This document shows, piece after piece, positions 12,336 to 18,823 of a DNA stretch of 18,823 bases. The DNA is taken from assembly GCA_943354525.1 (NCBI GenBank), contig CALRCI010000002.1, positions 9,594 to 28,416 on the forward strand. The letters run 5' to 3'. The DNA comes from Candidatus Nomurabacteria bacterium (lineage in GTDB: Bacteria > Patescibacteriota > Minisyncoccia > Phycocordibacterales > UBA9973). Both the position numbers and the translations under genes were made by a program. A model generated the notes under the pieces. It saw only the letters and a program-made list of their open reading frames with translations. It was not told the origin of the DNA and searched no databases. Within the stretch, counting starts at the first letter, position 1. The number at the start of each line of letters is the position of its first letter.

Positions 12336-13394
12336 CTACATCAAACGCTCCAGCCCCTTTGGATTAAGCGAGAACAGGCGGGCGTTCTCGATGCTGATCT
12401 CGCCAGCGCGCACGAGTTCGAGGAGTGATCGATTCATGTCGATCATTCCCTGCTCGTAGCCGGTCTCGATGACGACGTCGATCTCCTTCGTGCGTTTCTC
12501 GCGAATCAGATTACTGACGGCAGTGTTGTTGATGAGCAGTTCATATGCGGGCACCCGTCCGCCAGCAATGCGGGGTACGAGACGCTGAGAAAAAATTCCG
12601 AGGAGTGAGGTCGAGAGCTGCATGCGAATCTGATTCTGGGCTTCTGGTGGAAATGAATCGATGATGCGATCAATCGTCTGGGATGCATTGTTCGTGTGCA
12701 GTGTTGAGAGCACGAGGTGACCAGTCTCAGCGGCAGTGACGGCAGTCGCAATCGTTTCCGAAGTACGCATCTCTCCGATGAGAATGACGTTGACGTCTTC
12801 GCGGAAGATCGATTTGAGCGCAGATTCGAATGACGCCGTGTCGATGCCGACTTCTCGCTGATCGATGATTGAGTGCTTCGATTCATACACATACTCGATC
12901 GGATCTTCGACGGTCACGATGTGTTCAGTGCGAGTTTCGTTGATGAGGTTCACCATCGAGGCGAGTGTCGTGGATTTGCCTTGGCCGACCGGACCGACGA
13001 CGAGGAAGAATCCCTGCTTCTTCGCGGCGAAGTCGGCAAGAATTGGCGGGAGTTTTAAATCATTCAACTGTTTGACTTTCGGAATGAGACGGAACGCAAC
13101 GGCGATATTACCTTTCTGGATGAATGCATTGCCGCGGAGGCGCATGTCCGGAGTCGGTGCGTATGAGAAATCTAATTCCTGGTCGTGGGTAAACCGATCG
13201 AGCTTCTCTTTCGGTAAGATGGCCGTGAGGATACCCATCACATCTTCCTTCTTCAAAACCGGCTGATTGACGAGAAATATCAGATTACCCGATACGCGGA
13301 TCGCCGGCTGGCGTCCCACCGAAATATGCAAATCACTTCCCCCTTCGTGGTCGAGTGTCGTGATGAGATCGGTGATGAGTTTGGTGTAATCCAT
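12336..13394 (-). CDS. pilT: Type IV pilus retraction ATPase PilT
   Basis: A 352-aa GspE/PilT-family ATPase that powers pilus retraction, the step that pulls in DNA or surfaces. An N-terminal PAS-like domain (about 1-100, with SDLHISVGRQP) precedes the RecA-like domain. Motifs are Walker A GPVGQGKSTT (134-143), Asp box TVEDPIE (161-167), Walker B VILIGEMR (203-210), His box GHLVLSTLHTNNA (225-237), and AVSNLIRE (292-299), matching the PilT-specific AIRNLIRE region. Walker A has V and Q where PilT normally has T and S (GPTGSGKST). Walker B is followed by TSET rather than DLET. The invariant Gly/Lys/Ser and the catalytic Glu are kept, so activity is likely. It lies 27 nt after pilB. Confidence 0.93.
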   Translation of the reverse strand: MDYTKLITDLITTLDHEGGSDLHISVGRQPAIRVSGNLIFLVNQPVLKKEDVMGILTAILPKEKLDRFTHDQELDFSYAPTPDMRLRGNAFIQKGNIAVAFRLIPKVKQLNDLKLPPILADFAAKKQGFFLVVGPVGQGKSTTLASMVNLINETRTEHIVTVEDPIEYVYESKHSIIDQREVGIDTASFESALKSIFREDVNVILIGEMRTSETIATAVTAAETGHLVLSTLHTNNASQTIDRIIDSFPPEAQNQIRMQLSTSLLGIFSQRLVPRIAGGRVPAYELLINNTAVSNLIREKRTKEIDVVIETGYEQGMIDMNRSLLELVRAGEISIENARLFSLNPKGLERLM

Positions 13395-13403
13395 ATATTA
13401 AAA

Positions 13404-13409
13404 AGTATA
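13404..13409 (-). promoter_or_regulatory. Candidate -10 box before pilT
   Basis: TATACT on the reverse strand lies 9 nt before the pilT ATG in the AT-rich 27-nt gap after pilB. No clear -35 is visible. It could give an internal pilT-pilC transcript with almost no leader. Confidence 0.35.
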
Positions 13410-13421
13410 TCACATTAAAAA

Positions 13422-15164
13422 CTAGAGCCCGAAGACTTCCTGCATCGAGATGTCGCCTTTGAGAGCTTTCAGAAGTGCGTCCTCTTTCATCGTGAGCATG
13501 CCTTTGGCGCGGACGGCTTTGTAAATTTCCTGTTCGACGGGATTGGTGAGAATTATTTTCTGAATGGCCTTGTCGATCTCAAACATTTCAAATACGGCCA
13601 TGCGCCCGCGGGTACCGAGCGGACATTCGGCCGTCGGCGTGACAGAATACATCTTCTCTCCGATCGATAACGTCTTGCGATACTCTTCCGGCAGGTCACT
13701 GAACTCTTTGTCGATCATGGCGCGCGTCGTCTCATCGATTGGCATTTCTTTCTTCGCGTCCGGACAGACGATCGGTGCGAGGCGCTGCGCGATGGCAATC
13801 ACGAGGGTCGGCGCGATCAGGTAGGGATCGACGCCCATGTCAACGAGTCGCGGAATGACGCCGACGGCGGAGTTGGTGTGGAGCGTGGAGAGCACGAGGT
13901 GGCCGGTAAGCGCCGCTTGAATGGCGAGCTGGGCAGTTTCTTTATCGCGAATTTCTCCCACCATGATGATGTTCGGGTCCTGGCGGAGAATTGAGCGAAG
14001 ACCAGACGCGAACGTGTAACCGATTTCCGGCATGACCTGTGACTGGTTGATATTCGGCATGTGATATTCCACCGGATCTTCGAGTGAGACGATGTTGGCC
14101 TTCTCGGAATCGAGTTCGTTCAGCATCGAATAGAGCGTCGTCGATTTACCGGAACCAGTCGGACCGGTGATGAGGATGAGACCATAGGGCTTCGCGATTG
14201 CACGGCGGACCATGGCCAAGTTCTCCGGTGAGAGATTGAGATCGTCGAGCTTCTTCACGCCTTTCTCAGAATCGAGAATACGCATCACCACTTTTTCGCC
14301 GTAATACGCGGGAAATGTGGAAACACGGAAATCGATTTTTCTATTATCTATCTTTGTCGAGAATCCCCCGTCTTGCGGCTTGCGCTTCTCGTCGAGACGG
14401 AGTTTGGAGAGAATTTTGATACGGGCGACGATACCGGCGTAGACGTTCTCCGGCAGCACGAGCGACGTATGGAGCACGCCGTCGACACGGAAACGAACTT
14501 TCACTTTTTCGCCGGTGTTCTCGATGTGGATGTCGGAGGCATTGCCTTCCACCGCATGGCGAATGATGACGGCCACGATCTTGATGATCGGCGCTTCTTC
14601 GACAATCTTCTCTTCCTCACCGGGCTTGAGTTTGTCCTGTGGATTGGCAGATTCGATGACGACGTCTTTCGTATCGACATCTCCGATCTCGGTATCGATA
14701 TCGGAGATGGCGGATTCGACTTCGCCGGTCAGATTCTTGTACATGGCCAGTACCGCTTCGAAGTCGGTGTCTGAAATCAGAAAATATTTGTACGGCATGC
14801 CGATCTTCGACGTGATGAACTGGAGCGCATCAGTCGCATCGATGTTCGCCGGATCGGTGATGCCGATTTCGAGCACGTTGTCGGTGATGCCAATCGGGAC
14901 GAAATGATAATGCCGCGCCGAATCTTCAGGAATATATTTGAGTATGTCGAAAGAAATTTTCTTCGGATCAATCGCCCGCACTGGCATCGTATAAAAAGCG
15001 GCCTTCTCAGTCGTCAGATCAGTTTCCTGTATACCGCGAGCAATGAGCGTCTTGTCGAGATCGCCGGCATATTTCTCGGCAGCCTCTTTCATGATCGCGG
15101 CGCTATCCGCATCTTTGATCAATCCTTTTTGTGCGAGATGCTCGAGAAAATCCATAGCAATCAT
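13422..15164 (-). CDS. pilB: Type IV pilus extension ATPase PilB
   Basis: A 580-aa GspE/PilB ATPase that drives pilus assembly. An N-terminal MshEN-like domain (about 1-145) and a linker precede the N2 domain (ASDIHIENTGEKVKVRFRVDG, about 209-229) and the RecA-like domain: Walker A GPTGSGKST (334-342), Asp box LEDPVE (361-366), Walker B IIMVGEIRD (399-407), His box GHLVLSTLHTN (421-431). The tetracysteine zinc site of most PilB/GspE proteins is reduced to one cysteine on each side (C467 in VCPDAKK, C514 in ECPLGTRGR), so zinc binding is probably lost. The ATG at 15164 overlaps the stop of the preceding gene as ATGA, indicating coupling. A second ATG follows three codons later. Confidence 0.95.
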   Translation of the reverse strand: MIAMDFLEHLAQKGLIKDADSAAIMKEAAEKYAGDLDKTLIARGIQETDLTTEKAAFYTMPVRAIDPKKISFDILKYIPEDSARHYHFVPIGITDNVLEIGITDPANIDATDALQFITSKIGMPYKYFLISDTDFEAVLAMYKNLTGEVESAISDIDTEIGDVDTKDVVIESANPQDKLKPGEEEKIVEEAPIIKIVAVIIRHAVEGNASDIHIENTGEKVKVRFRVDGVLHTSLVLPENVYAGIVARIKILSKLRLDEKRKPQDGGFSTKIDNRKIDFRVSTFPAYYGEKVVMRILDSEKGVKKLDDLNLSPENLAMVRRAIAKPYGLILITGPTGSGKSTTLYSMLNELDSEKANIVSLEDPVEYHMPNINQSQVMPEIGYTFASGLRSILRQDPNIIMVGEIRDKETAQLAIQAALTGHLVLSTLHTNSAVGVIPRLVDMGVDPYLIAPTLVIAIAQRLAPIVCPDAKKEMPIDETTRAMIDKEFSDLPEEYRKTLSIGEKMYSVTPTAECPLGTRGRMAVFEMFEIDKAIQKIILTNPVEQEIYKAVRAKGMLTMKEDALLKALKGDISMQEVFGL

Positions 15165-15544
15165 TGAGTGGTTACTTTTGAAGGTGTACTCTGCTTGGCG
15201 CTCGATGGTGCCGTTGTCTCAGCGCCGACAGCGGCAAACGGATTCGGACGTCCGACATTCTGTTCCGGATTGAGTGTCGTTGAATAATCGGTCAGCGATT
15301 TGAATGACGGCGTCGTGAAGAGCGCAGCGTTCAGCGTAATCGTCCGGAGATTGAGTAATGTATCAAGAAAGGTATTGCCGATCGTATCAGATGCATCAGT
15401 CATGGTTCCTGTCGTGTTTGCCGCATTCGAAGACGAGAGGCCTGACACCGGAGCAGGAGATCTCGAACCGATAAACGAATAGCCAAGATAGCCCAAGCCA
15501 GCGATAACTGCGAATATAATGATAATTTTAAGAATCTTTTTCAT
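15161..15544 (-). CDS. PilP-like membrane protein of the pilus operon (tentative)
   Basis: A 127-aa protein with an N-terminal membrane helix (about 5-24) and a Ser/Thr/Ala-rich linker. A short conserved-looking segment follows (about 55-105: LLNLRTITLNAALFTTPSFKSL, then a stretch ending RPNPFAAVG). The tail is low-complexity. It occupies the place of pilP, directly after pilO (2-nt gap) and overlapping pilB by 4 nt. The RxNPF ending recalls the PRDPF region of PilP/GspC-type proteins, but this similarity is weak. The start at 15544 is used because the ATG at 15562 would overlap pilO and lies far from the membrane helix. The expected role is a small alignment-complex subunit with PilN and PilO. 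Confidence 0.6.
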   Translation of the reverse strand: MKKILKIIIIFAVIAGLGYLGYSFIGSRSPAPVSGLSSSNAANTTGTMTDASDTIGNTFLDTLLNLRTITLNAALFTTPSFKSLTDYSTTLNPEQNVGRPNPFAAVGAETTAPSSAKQSTPSKVTTQ

Positions 15545-15546
15545 AC

Positions 15547-16128
15547 TTAATTCTTGAGCCAATACGTTTTTATTTTAATCGTATATTTATAGGTGTTGCC
15601 CGTTGCCTGCATCGAAGAGAATCCGATTGATTCGATGTCGACGAGGCGGAGACTAGTCTCGAGATTTCTGATGAAGGCGGTGAAGTTCTCATATGTGCCT
15701 GCGACAGAGAACTCGAGCTCGAACGTGCCATAGTCTTTCTTCGCCGCAGTTAATTGTCCGGCAGTCTGAGTGCCGAATGAGCCGGCAGTAGATGGAGCGG
15801 GAGCATTTGACGCAGGATCGAATTTGATATCGCGCGGCAACATGCCGTATTGTCGAGCAATGGACTGGATATCGATGATGAGACGGATATTGTCGACATT
15901 ATCGGGCATGAGTTTCATCAGTTTCGCCTTATCATCATCGCTGATGGTATTGAATTTATCGCTGATCGTATTCCTGATATCGAGCAACTTCTTGGAATTG
16001 GTGAGCGCCTCATCATACGCGGCCTGCTTCACATGAAGGGCGCCGAGCGCCTTGTACGTCGGATTTGTGTAGACGAAAAACAATCCGAGTGAGGCAAGTA
16101 TTAAAATCGCAGGAAAAATGTATCTCAT
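15547..16128 (-). CDS. pilO: PilO-like pilus alignment protein
   Basis: A 193-aa bitopic membrane protein. A single N-terminal helix (about 3-21) is followed by a coiled-coil stretch (about 28-75, with KLLDIRNTISDKFNTISDDDKAKL), then a segment typical of PilO (LMPDNVDNIRLIIDIQSIARQYGM, 73-96). It ends in a ferredoxin-like domain (FELEFSVAGTYENFTAFIRNLETSLRLVDIESI, about 136-168), a strong PilO signature. It pairs with PilN and connects PilM to the pilus. It starts 2 nt after the pilN stop. Confidence 0.88.
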   Translation of the reverse strand: MRYIFPAILILASLGLFFVYTNPTYKALGALHVKQAAYDEALTNSKKLLDIRNTISDKFNTISDDDKAKLMKLMPDNVDNIRLIIDIQSIARQYGMLPRDIKFDPASNAPAPSTAGSFGTQTAGQLTAAKKDYGTFELEFSVAGTYENFTAFIRNLETSLRLVDIESIGFSSMQATGNTYKYTIKIKTYWLKN

Positions 16129-16130
16129 GG

Positions 16131-16817
16131 TTAGTGCGCTGGTGAAGACGGAGTCTCCGTTACTGGAATGTCAACTGTCGGACTCGTCTCAATCACCGGC
16201 AGAGCGGCTGGCGGTGATTGCGGAGCACGTGACAGCGTCTCGCCAAACGAAACGAAATGGGCATCGACGTAGAATTCGAGATCGAAGAGCACATTGCCCT
16301 GCTCATCGAGCGTCAGGTTCGAGAAGATCGGATCTTTGATATATTTATTTTTTGCCAGCTCATCGCTCTCAAGCGCCAGAGATTCATACCGTCCGGCGCG
16401 GCCTGACATCTTCACGTCGATCTTCTCGGCGCCTTTCTCTCCGACGAGGCCATAACTGAACTTGGTGAATTGAATCGACTTGAGCGTGGCTGACTGGAGC
16501 TCGGCGAAAATCGGAGATACTGCGACATGCTTCGAAAGTACTTCGCTCGCCGCATTCAAGCGCTTGTCGAGCGTCTGCATTTCCAGAATGAAATCAGGAT
16601 CGAAGGCCTGTGATGCGAGATCAAGGTCGGAATGCATCTTACTAACGCTTGCGGTGAGACTGCCTTTATAAAAATACACCACGCCCGCACCGACAAGTGA
16701 TGCGAAGAAAATAACCGTCGCAATAAATACGGTGACGGACACGGGAGCAGTCGCCCGATTGCTTTCTATGGCAGTGGGTGCCTTGGGTATGAAAGATGTC
16801 TGGAATTGAGTGTCCAT
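16131..16817 (-). CDS. pilN: PilN-like pilus assembly protein
   Basis: A 228-aa bitopic membrane protein. A short cytosolic N-terminus (containing FIPKAP), which in PilN proteins binds PilM, precedes one membrane helix (about 28-50). A helical stretch (about 55-95) and a ferredoxin-like domain (about 105-195) follow, then a Pro/Thr/Ser-rich tail. Family assignment rests on topology and on the order pilM-pilN-pilO more than on motifs. The 100-nt gap from pilM is the largest in the pil operon. It contains AT-rich sequence with -10-like boxes (TATGAT, TACAAT) but no convincing -35. AGGA touches the ATG and is too close to be a normal ribosome-binding site. Confidence 0.82.
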   Translation of the reverse strand: MDTQFQTSFIPKAPTAIESNRATAPVSVTVFIATVIFFASLVGAGVVYFYKGSLTASVSKMHSDLDLASQAFDPDFILEMQTLDKRLNAASEVLSKHVAVSPIFAELQSATLKSIQFTKFSYGLVGEKGAEKIDVKMSGRAGRYESLALESDELAKNKYIKDPIFSNLTLDEQGNVLFDLEFYVDAHFVSFGETLSRAPQSPPAALPVIETSPTVDIPVTETPSSPAH

Positions 16818-16917
16818 TCCTGACGTTATTGTACTATGGAGAATTCTATTATCATAGTGGAATACTTATATTTAGAAGACTTTGGAAAGTCCCTCGTATG
16901 CCCACATGTGTTCGTGC

Positions 16918-18048
16918 CTATGCACCAAGTTCACGGAGCGCGAGACCGACGGCCACGGAGAATTCGGGACCGGTTTCGCGAAGCACGCCTTCGATATAGC
17001 CCGGCACATGGACTTTGCTATAGGGATTGCCGAGTGTCACTTCGGCTGAGAACGCATCTTTGGCAGCTTCAAAAAATCCTTTGAGGAGCGATCCCCCGCC
17101 GGAGAGAATGACTTTGTTGATCGTTTTATTATATTTCTTCTCATGGCTATACATGACGCTCTTTGTTTCAGAAATAATATAGTCAGCAGAAAGTTTGCAG
17201 ATTTCAGCGACATTTTTATCAGTACCGGAGCCAAAGAGGCCGAATTCGCGCTTGATTTCTTCGGCACGCGCGAACGGTATCGAGAGTGATTGCGAAAGCG
17301 CACGAGTGATATCCACTGACCCGCGCGTAACGATGTGAAAACTGCGCACGATGCCATACTCGATGATCGTCAGTTTCGTCTTCGACGCACCGAAATCGAC
17401 GAGCAGCACCGTGCCGAGCTCGCGATTGAAATTAGAACGCACACCTGAGAATGTCTCGATTTCGAAAAAGCTGACTGACAAATCAGTCTTGCCGACGATG
17501 TCTTTGTACTTCGTAATCGTATCGTTGTGGATTGCCGCGACAAGCACTTCAGTCTTCGCGACCGATGCTTGGCCGAGCGTCGTCGTATCGCCTTCCACAA
17601 TGGATTCTTCTTTCTTCGGAATGACCCAGAAGTCGAGCGAGACTTCTGTGATCGGCACGGGAATATATTTGCGCGCCTCCGTTGGCACAATCGCTCCGAG
17701 CTGTTTCTCGTCGATCACTGCCGGTAGTTCCAACACGAAGACGAGCGATGCCGCCGAAGGAATCGCCACTGCGCCACTGCGCGTCGTCACGCCTGATTCA
17801 CGGATAACATCGGTGAGGGCTTTGGAGATTTGCTCTACAGAGAGATTTGTAATTTCTCCGATGTCAGCACCGCCGTATGGACCGAGTGACAACGTACCGT
17901 AGGTGACAAGTTCGGCGCGTCCGCCTTTCTTCCGGAGCTCGACGACTTTGATCGATGACGAACCGATATCCACGCCAACGACTGAGCCTGCCTCGTGGCC
18001 GCCTTTGAAGAGATCGAGTTTTGCAAAAAATTGCTTGATGGGGTTCAT
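16918..18048 (-). CDS. pilM: Type IV pilus assembly ATPase PilM
   Basis: A 376-aa actin-like (FtsA/MreB superfamily) cytosolic protein that binds PilN and couples the ATPases to the membrane complex. Phosphate-1 motif VGVDIGSSSIKVVEL (24-38), phosphate-2 VLLVDFGASKTKLTIIE (214-230) and adenosine motif VILSGGGSLLKGF (313-325) are all present. The start MNPIKQFF at 18048 fits the family. The frame is open for another 37 codons through the structured repeat to an ATG at 18159, but that extension is repeat-derived and unlikely to be native. GGAAG 9 nt before the ATG is a possible ribosome-binding site. It straddles the end of the repeat's outer stem. First gene of the operon, divergent from comF. 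Confidence 0.94.
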   Translation of the reverse strand: MNPIKQFFAKLDLFKGGHEAGSVVGVDIGSSSIKVVELRKKGGRAELVTYGTLSLGPYGGADIGEITNLSVEQISKALTDVIRESGVTTRSGAVAIPSAASLVFVLELPAVIDEKQLGAIVPTEARKYIPVPITEVSLDFWVIPKKEESIVEGDTTTLGQASVAKTEVLVAAIHNDTITKYKDIVGKTDLSVSFFEIETFSGVRSNFNRELGTVLLVDFGASKTKLTIIEYGIVRSFHIVTRGSVDITRALSQSLSIPFARAEEIKREFGLFGSGTDKNVAEICKLSADYIISETKSVMYSHEKKYNKTINKVILSGGGSLLKGFFEAAKDAFSAEVTLGNPYSKVHVPGYIEGVLRETGPEFSVAVGLALRELGA

Positions 18049-18061
18049 ATGGGTTGCTTCC

Positions 18062-18179
18062 GCAGCATCTCCGAAGAAGTATGCTCCGAGTACGACATAA
18101 ATTTCTGCTGAAATTTTGCCTCGTACTCGGCTCGCCAGCCTCCGTAAGCCTCTCCGCATTACTTCTTCGGAGATGCTGC
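18062..18179 (-). repeat. Structured repeat element, copy 4 (predicted 5' leader of pilM mRNA)
   Basis: A 118-nt element. The arms GCAGCATCTCCGAAGAAGTA (18062-18081) and 18160-18179 are a perfect 20-bp inverted repeat. The core is the most divergent copy, but pairing is preserved: the inner hairpin is AAATTTC-AGCA-GAAATTT instead of AATTTTC-AGCA-GAAAATT, and the next stem is lengthened to CCGAGTACGA/TCGTACTCGG. It lies between the pilM promoter and the pilM ATG, ending 13 nt before it. Confidence 0.9.
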
Positions 18180-18189
18180 TACGTTTTCC

Positions 18190-18198
18190 AGTATAGCA
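18190..18198 (-). promoter_or_regulatory. Extended -10 promoter of the pilus operon
   Basis: On the reverse strand TGCTATACT is an extended -10 box (TGn plus TATACT). The predicted start near 18183 places the outer arm of the structured repeat 2-4 nt from the 5' end of the mRNA. The -35 region is not consensus. Confidence 0.6.
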
Positions 18199-18222
18199 TT
18201 TTCCCCTAGAGAAAAAACATGC

Positions 18223-18228
18223 TACACT
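18223..18228 (+). promoter_or_regulatory. Candidate -10 box of comF
   Basis: TACACT lies 8 nt before the comF ATG, predicting a start at about 18235 and a leaderless mRNA. The preceding CTCTCCTCTT has no Shine-Dalgarno character. It is back-to-back with the pilM promoter. Confidence 0.5.
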
Positions 18229-18236
18229 CTCCTCTT

Positions 18237-18823
18237 ATGCAAAAAGCGATCCACATTGGCATACGAATATTCGAGAATCTGAGTCTGTTTATTTTCGGCA
18301 GGCATTGCGCGGGCTGCGGACGCGAAGGCGAGGACATCTGCCGCGTATGTCTCTCGCACCTCCCCGTCTCGCTTCGCACGTACGATATCAAAGATACGAT
18401 TGCCTGCTTCGACTATCAATTACCGATCGTGAAGCGTGCCGTGCGCAATCTCAAATATTCCGGCAAACATGCGCTCGCACGCGTGCTCGGAAAATTGCTC
18501 TACGAACGGATGCTCGAGGAATATGGCGATTTGAAACTCTACAAGAACTTCATTGATCCGCTCATCGTGCCGATTCCGATTTCTGCCAAACGCCGCCGCG
18601 AACGCGGATACAATCAGAGCGCACTCCTCGCTCGCGCCATCGTCGCGTGCGACACGGAGAAATTATTTTCATATGCAAACATTCTCGAGAAAGTCCGCGA
18701 GACGCCGCATCAAGCCGATATCGCAAACAGAAAGAAGCGCTTAAAAAATGTGAACAACAGTTTTGCTCTAAAAGCCAGCGCCGATATCCGCGGCCGCAAC
18801 ATCATCGTCATCGATGATGTCTC
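18237..18823 (+). CDS. comF: ComF family phosphoribosyltransferase-like protein (runs off the right edge)
   Basis: The 195 visible codons are open to the end of the window. An N-terminal zinc-finger-like tetracysteine (CAGC at about 24-27 and CRVC at about 35-38) precedes the conserved ComF segment (VKRAVRNLKYSGKHALARVLG), then PLIVPIPISAKRRRERGYNQSALLA and ETPHQADIANRKKRLKNV. The PRPP-loop strand NIIVIDDV is at the edge. ComF is needed for natural transformation in several bacteria, probably handling incoming single-stranded DNA. The divergent type IV pilus operon fits a DNA-uptake role. Confidence 0.93.
   Translation, partial: MQKAIHIGIRIFENLSLFIFGRHCAGCGREGEDICRVCLSHLPVSLRTYDIKDTIACFDYQLPIVKRAVRNLKYSGKHALARVLGKLLYERMLEEYGDLKLYKNFIDPLIVPIPISAKRRRERGYNQSALLARAIVACDTEKLFSYANILEKVRETPHQADIANRKKRLKNVNNSFALKASADIRGRNIIVIDDV

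Noticed and set aside
18062..18179. Retron ncRNA or integron attC site
   Set aside because: There is no reverse transcriptase or integron integrase in the window, and conservation is in the core rather than at the ends.

Overview
The window most likely comes from a Patescibacteria (CPR) genome, probably Parcubacteria-like. This is inferred from protein style rather than from a marker tree. The supporting signs are a compact monoderm-type type IV pilus operon (pilM-N-O-P-like-B-T-C) with no PilQ, small single-domain enzymes, secreted proteins rich in Ser/Thr/Gly, few Shine-Dalgarno sites, and an RF2 gene, which means UGA is read as stop.

Layout. 1-550 (-) is the 5' part of prfB. It is separated from a purN-like formyltransferase (+) by an 18-bp perfect inverted repeat whose ends are DnaA-box sequences. 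Next come an adenylate-kinase-like NMP kinase, a processive family-2 glycosyltransferase and a membrane-anchored thioredoxin-fold protein, all + strand. 4281-6285 is visibly more AT-rich. It holds a 92-aa orphan, then (-) an MFS transporter and a pyrophosphatase-like protein that starts only 10 nt behind a tandem tRNA-Thr pair. 6579-10381 (-) encodes two secreted surface proteins; the larger is a modular SGNH esterase ending in a peptidoglycan-binding domain. 10382-10998 has no protein gene but is full of structure: several hairpins, four copies (two per orientation) of the 3' end of a tRNA-Asp gene, that tRNA gene itself (with an abnormal T-loop), and a copy of a structured repeat. 10999-18048 (-) is the type IV pilus operon. 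A divergent comF gene (+) runs off the right edge. Pilus ATPases plus ComF suggest DNA uptake.

The most striking feature is a family of four elements of about 95-118 nt (3431-3548, 10871-10984, 12237-12331, 18062-18179). All lie in the same orientation as the flanking genes. Each has a nearly invariant core of about 70 nt enclosed by a perfect 14-20 bp stem. Copies 3 and 4 have unrelated arms; copies 1 and 2 share the inner 6 bp and differ outside it. The inner hairpin of copy 4 carries a compensatory base-pair change, and in copy 4 the element forms the predicted 5' end of the pilM mRNA. Three copies sit in or beside the pilus operon. I do not recognise the element as any named RNA or repeat family.

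Many promoters here have the -10 box 6-11 nt before the start codon, so leaderless or near-leaderless mRNAs seem common. This was used to choose several starts.
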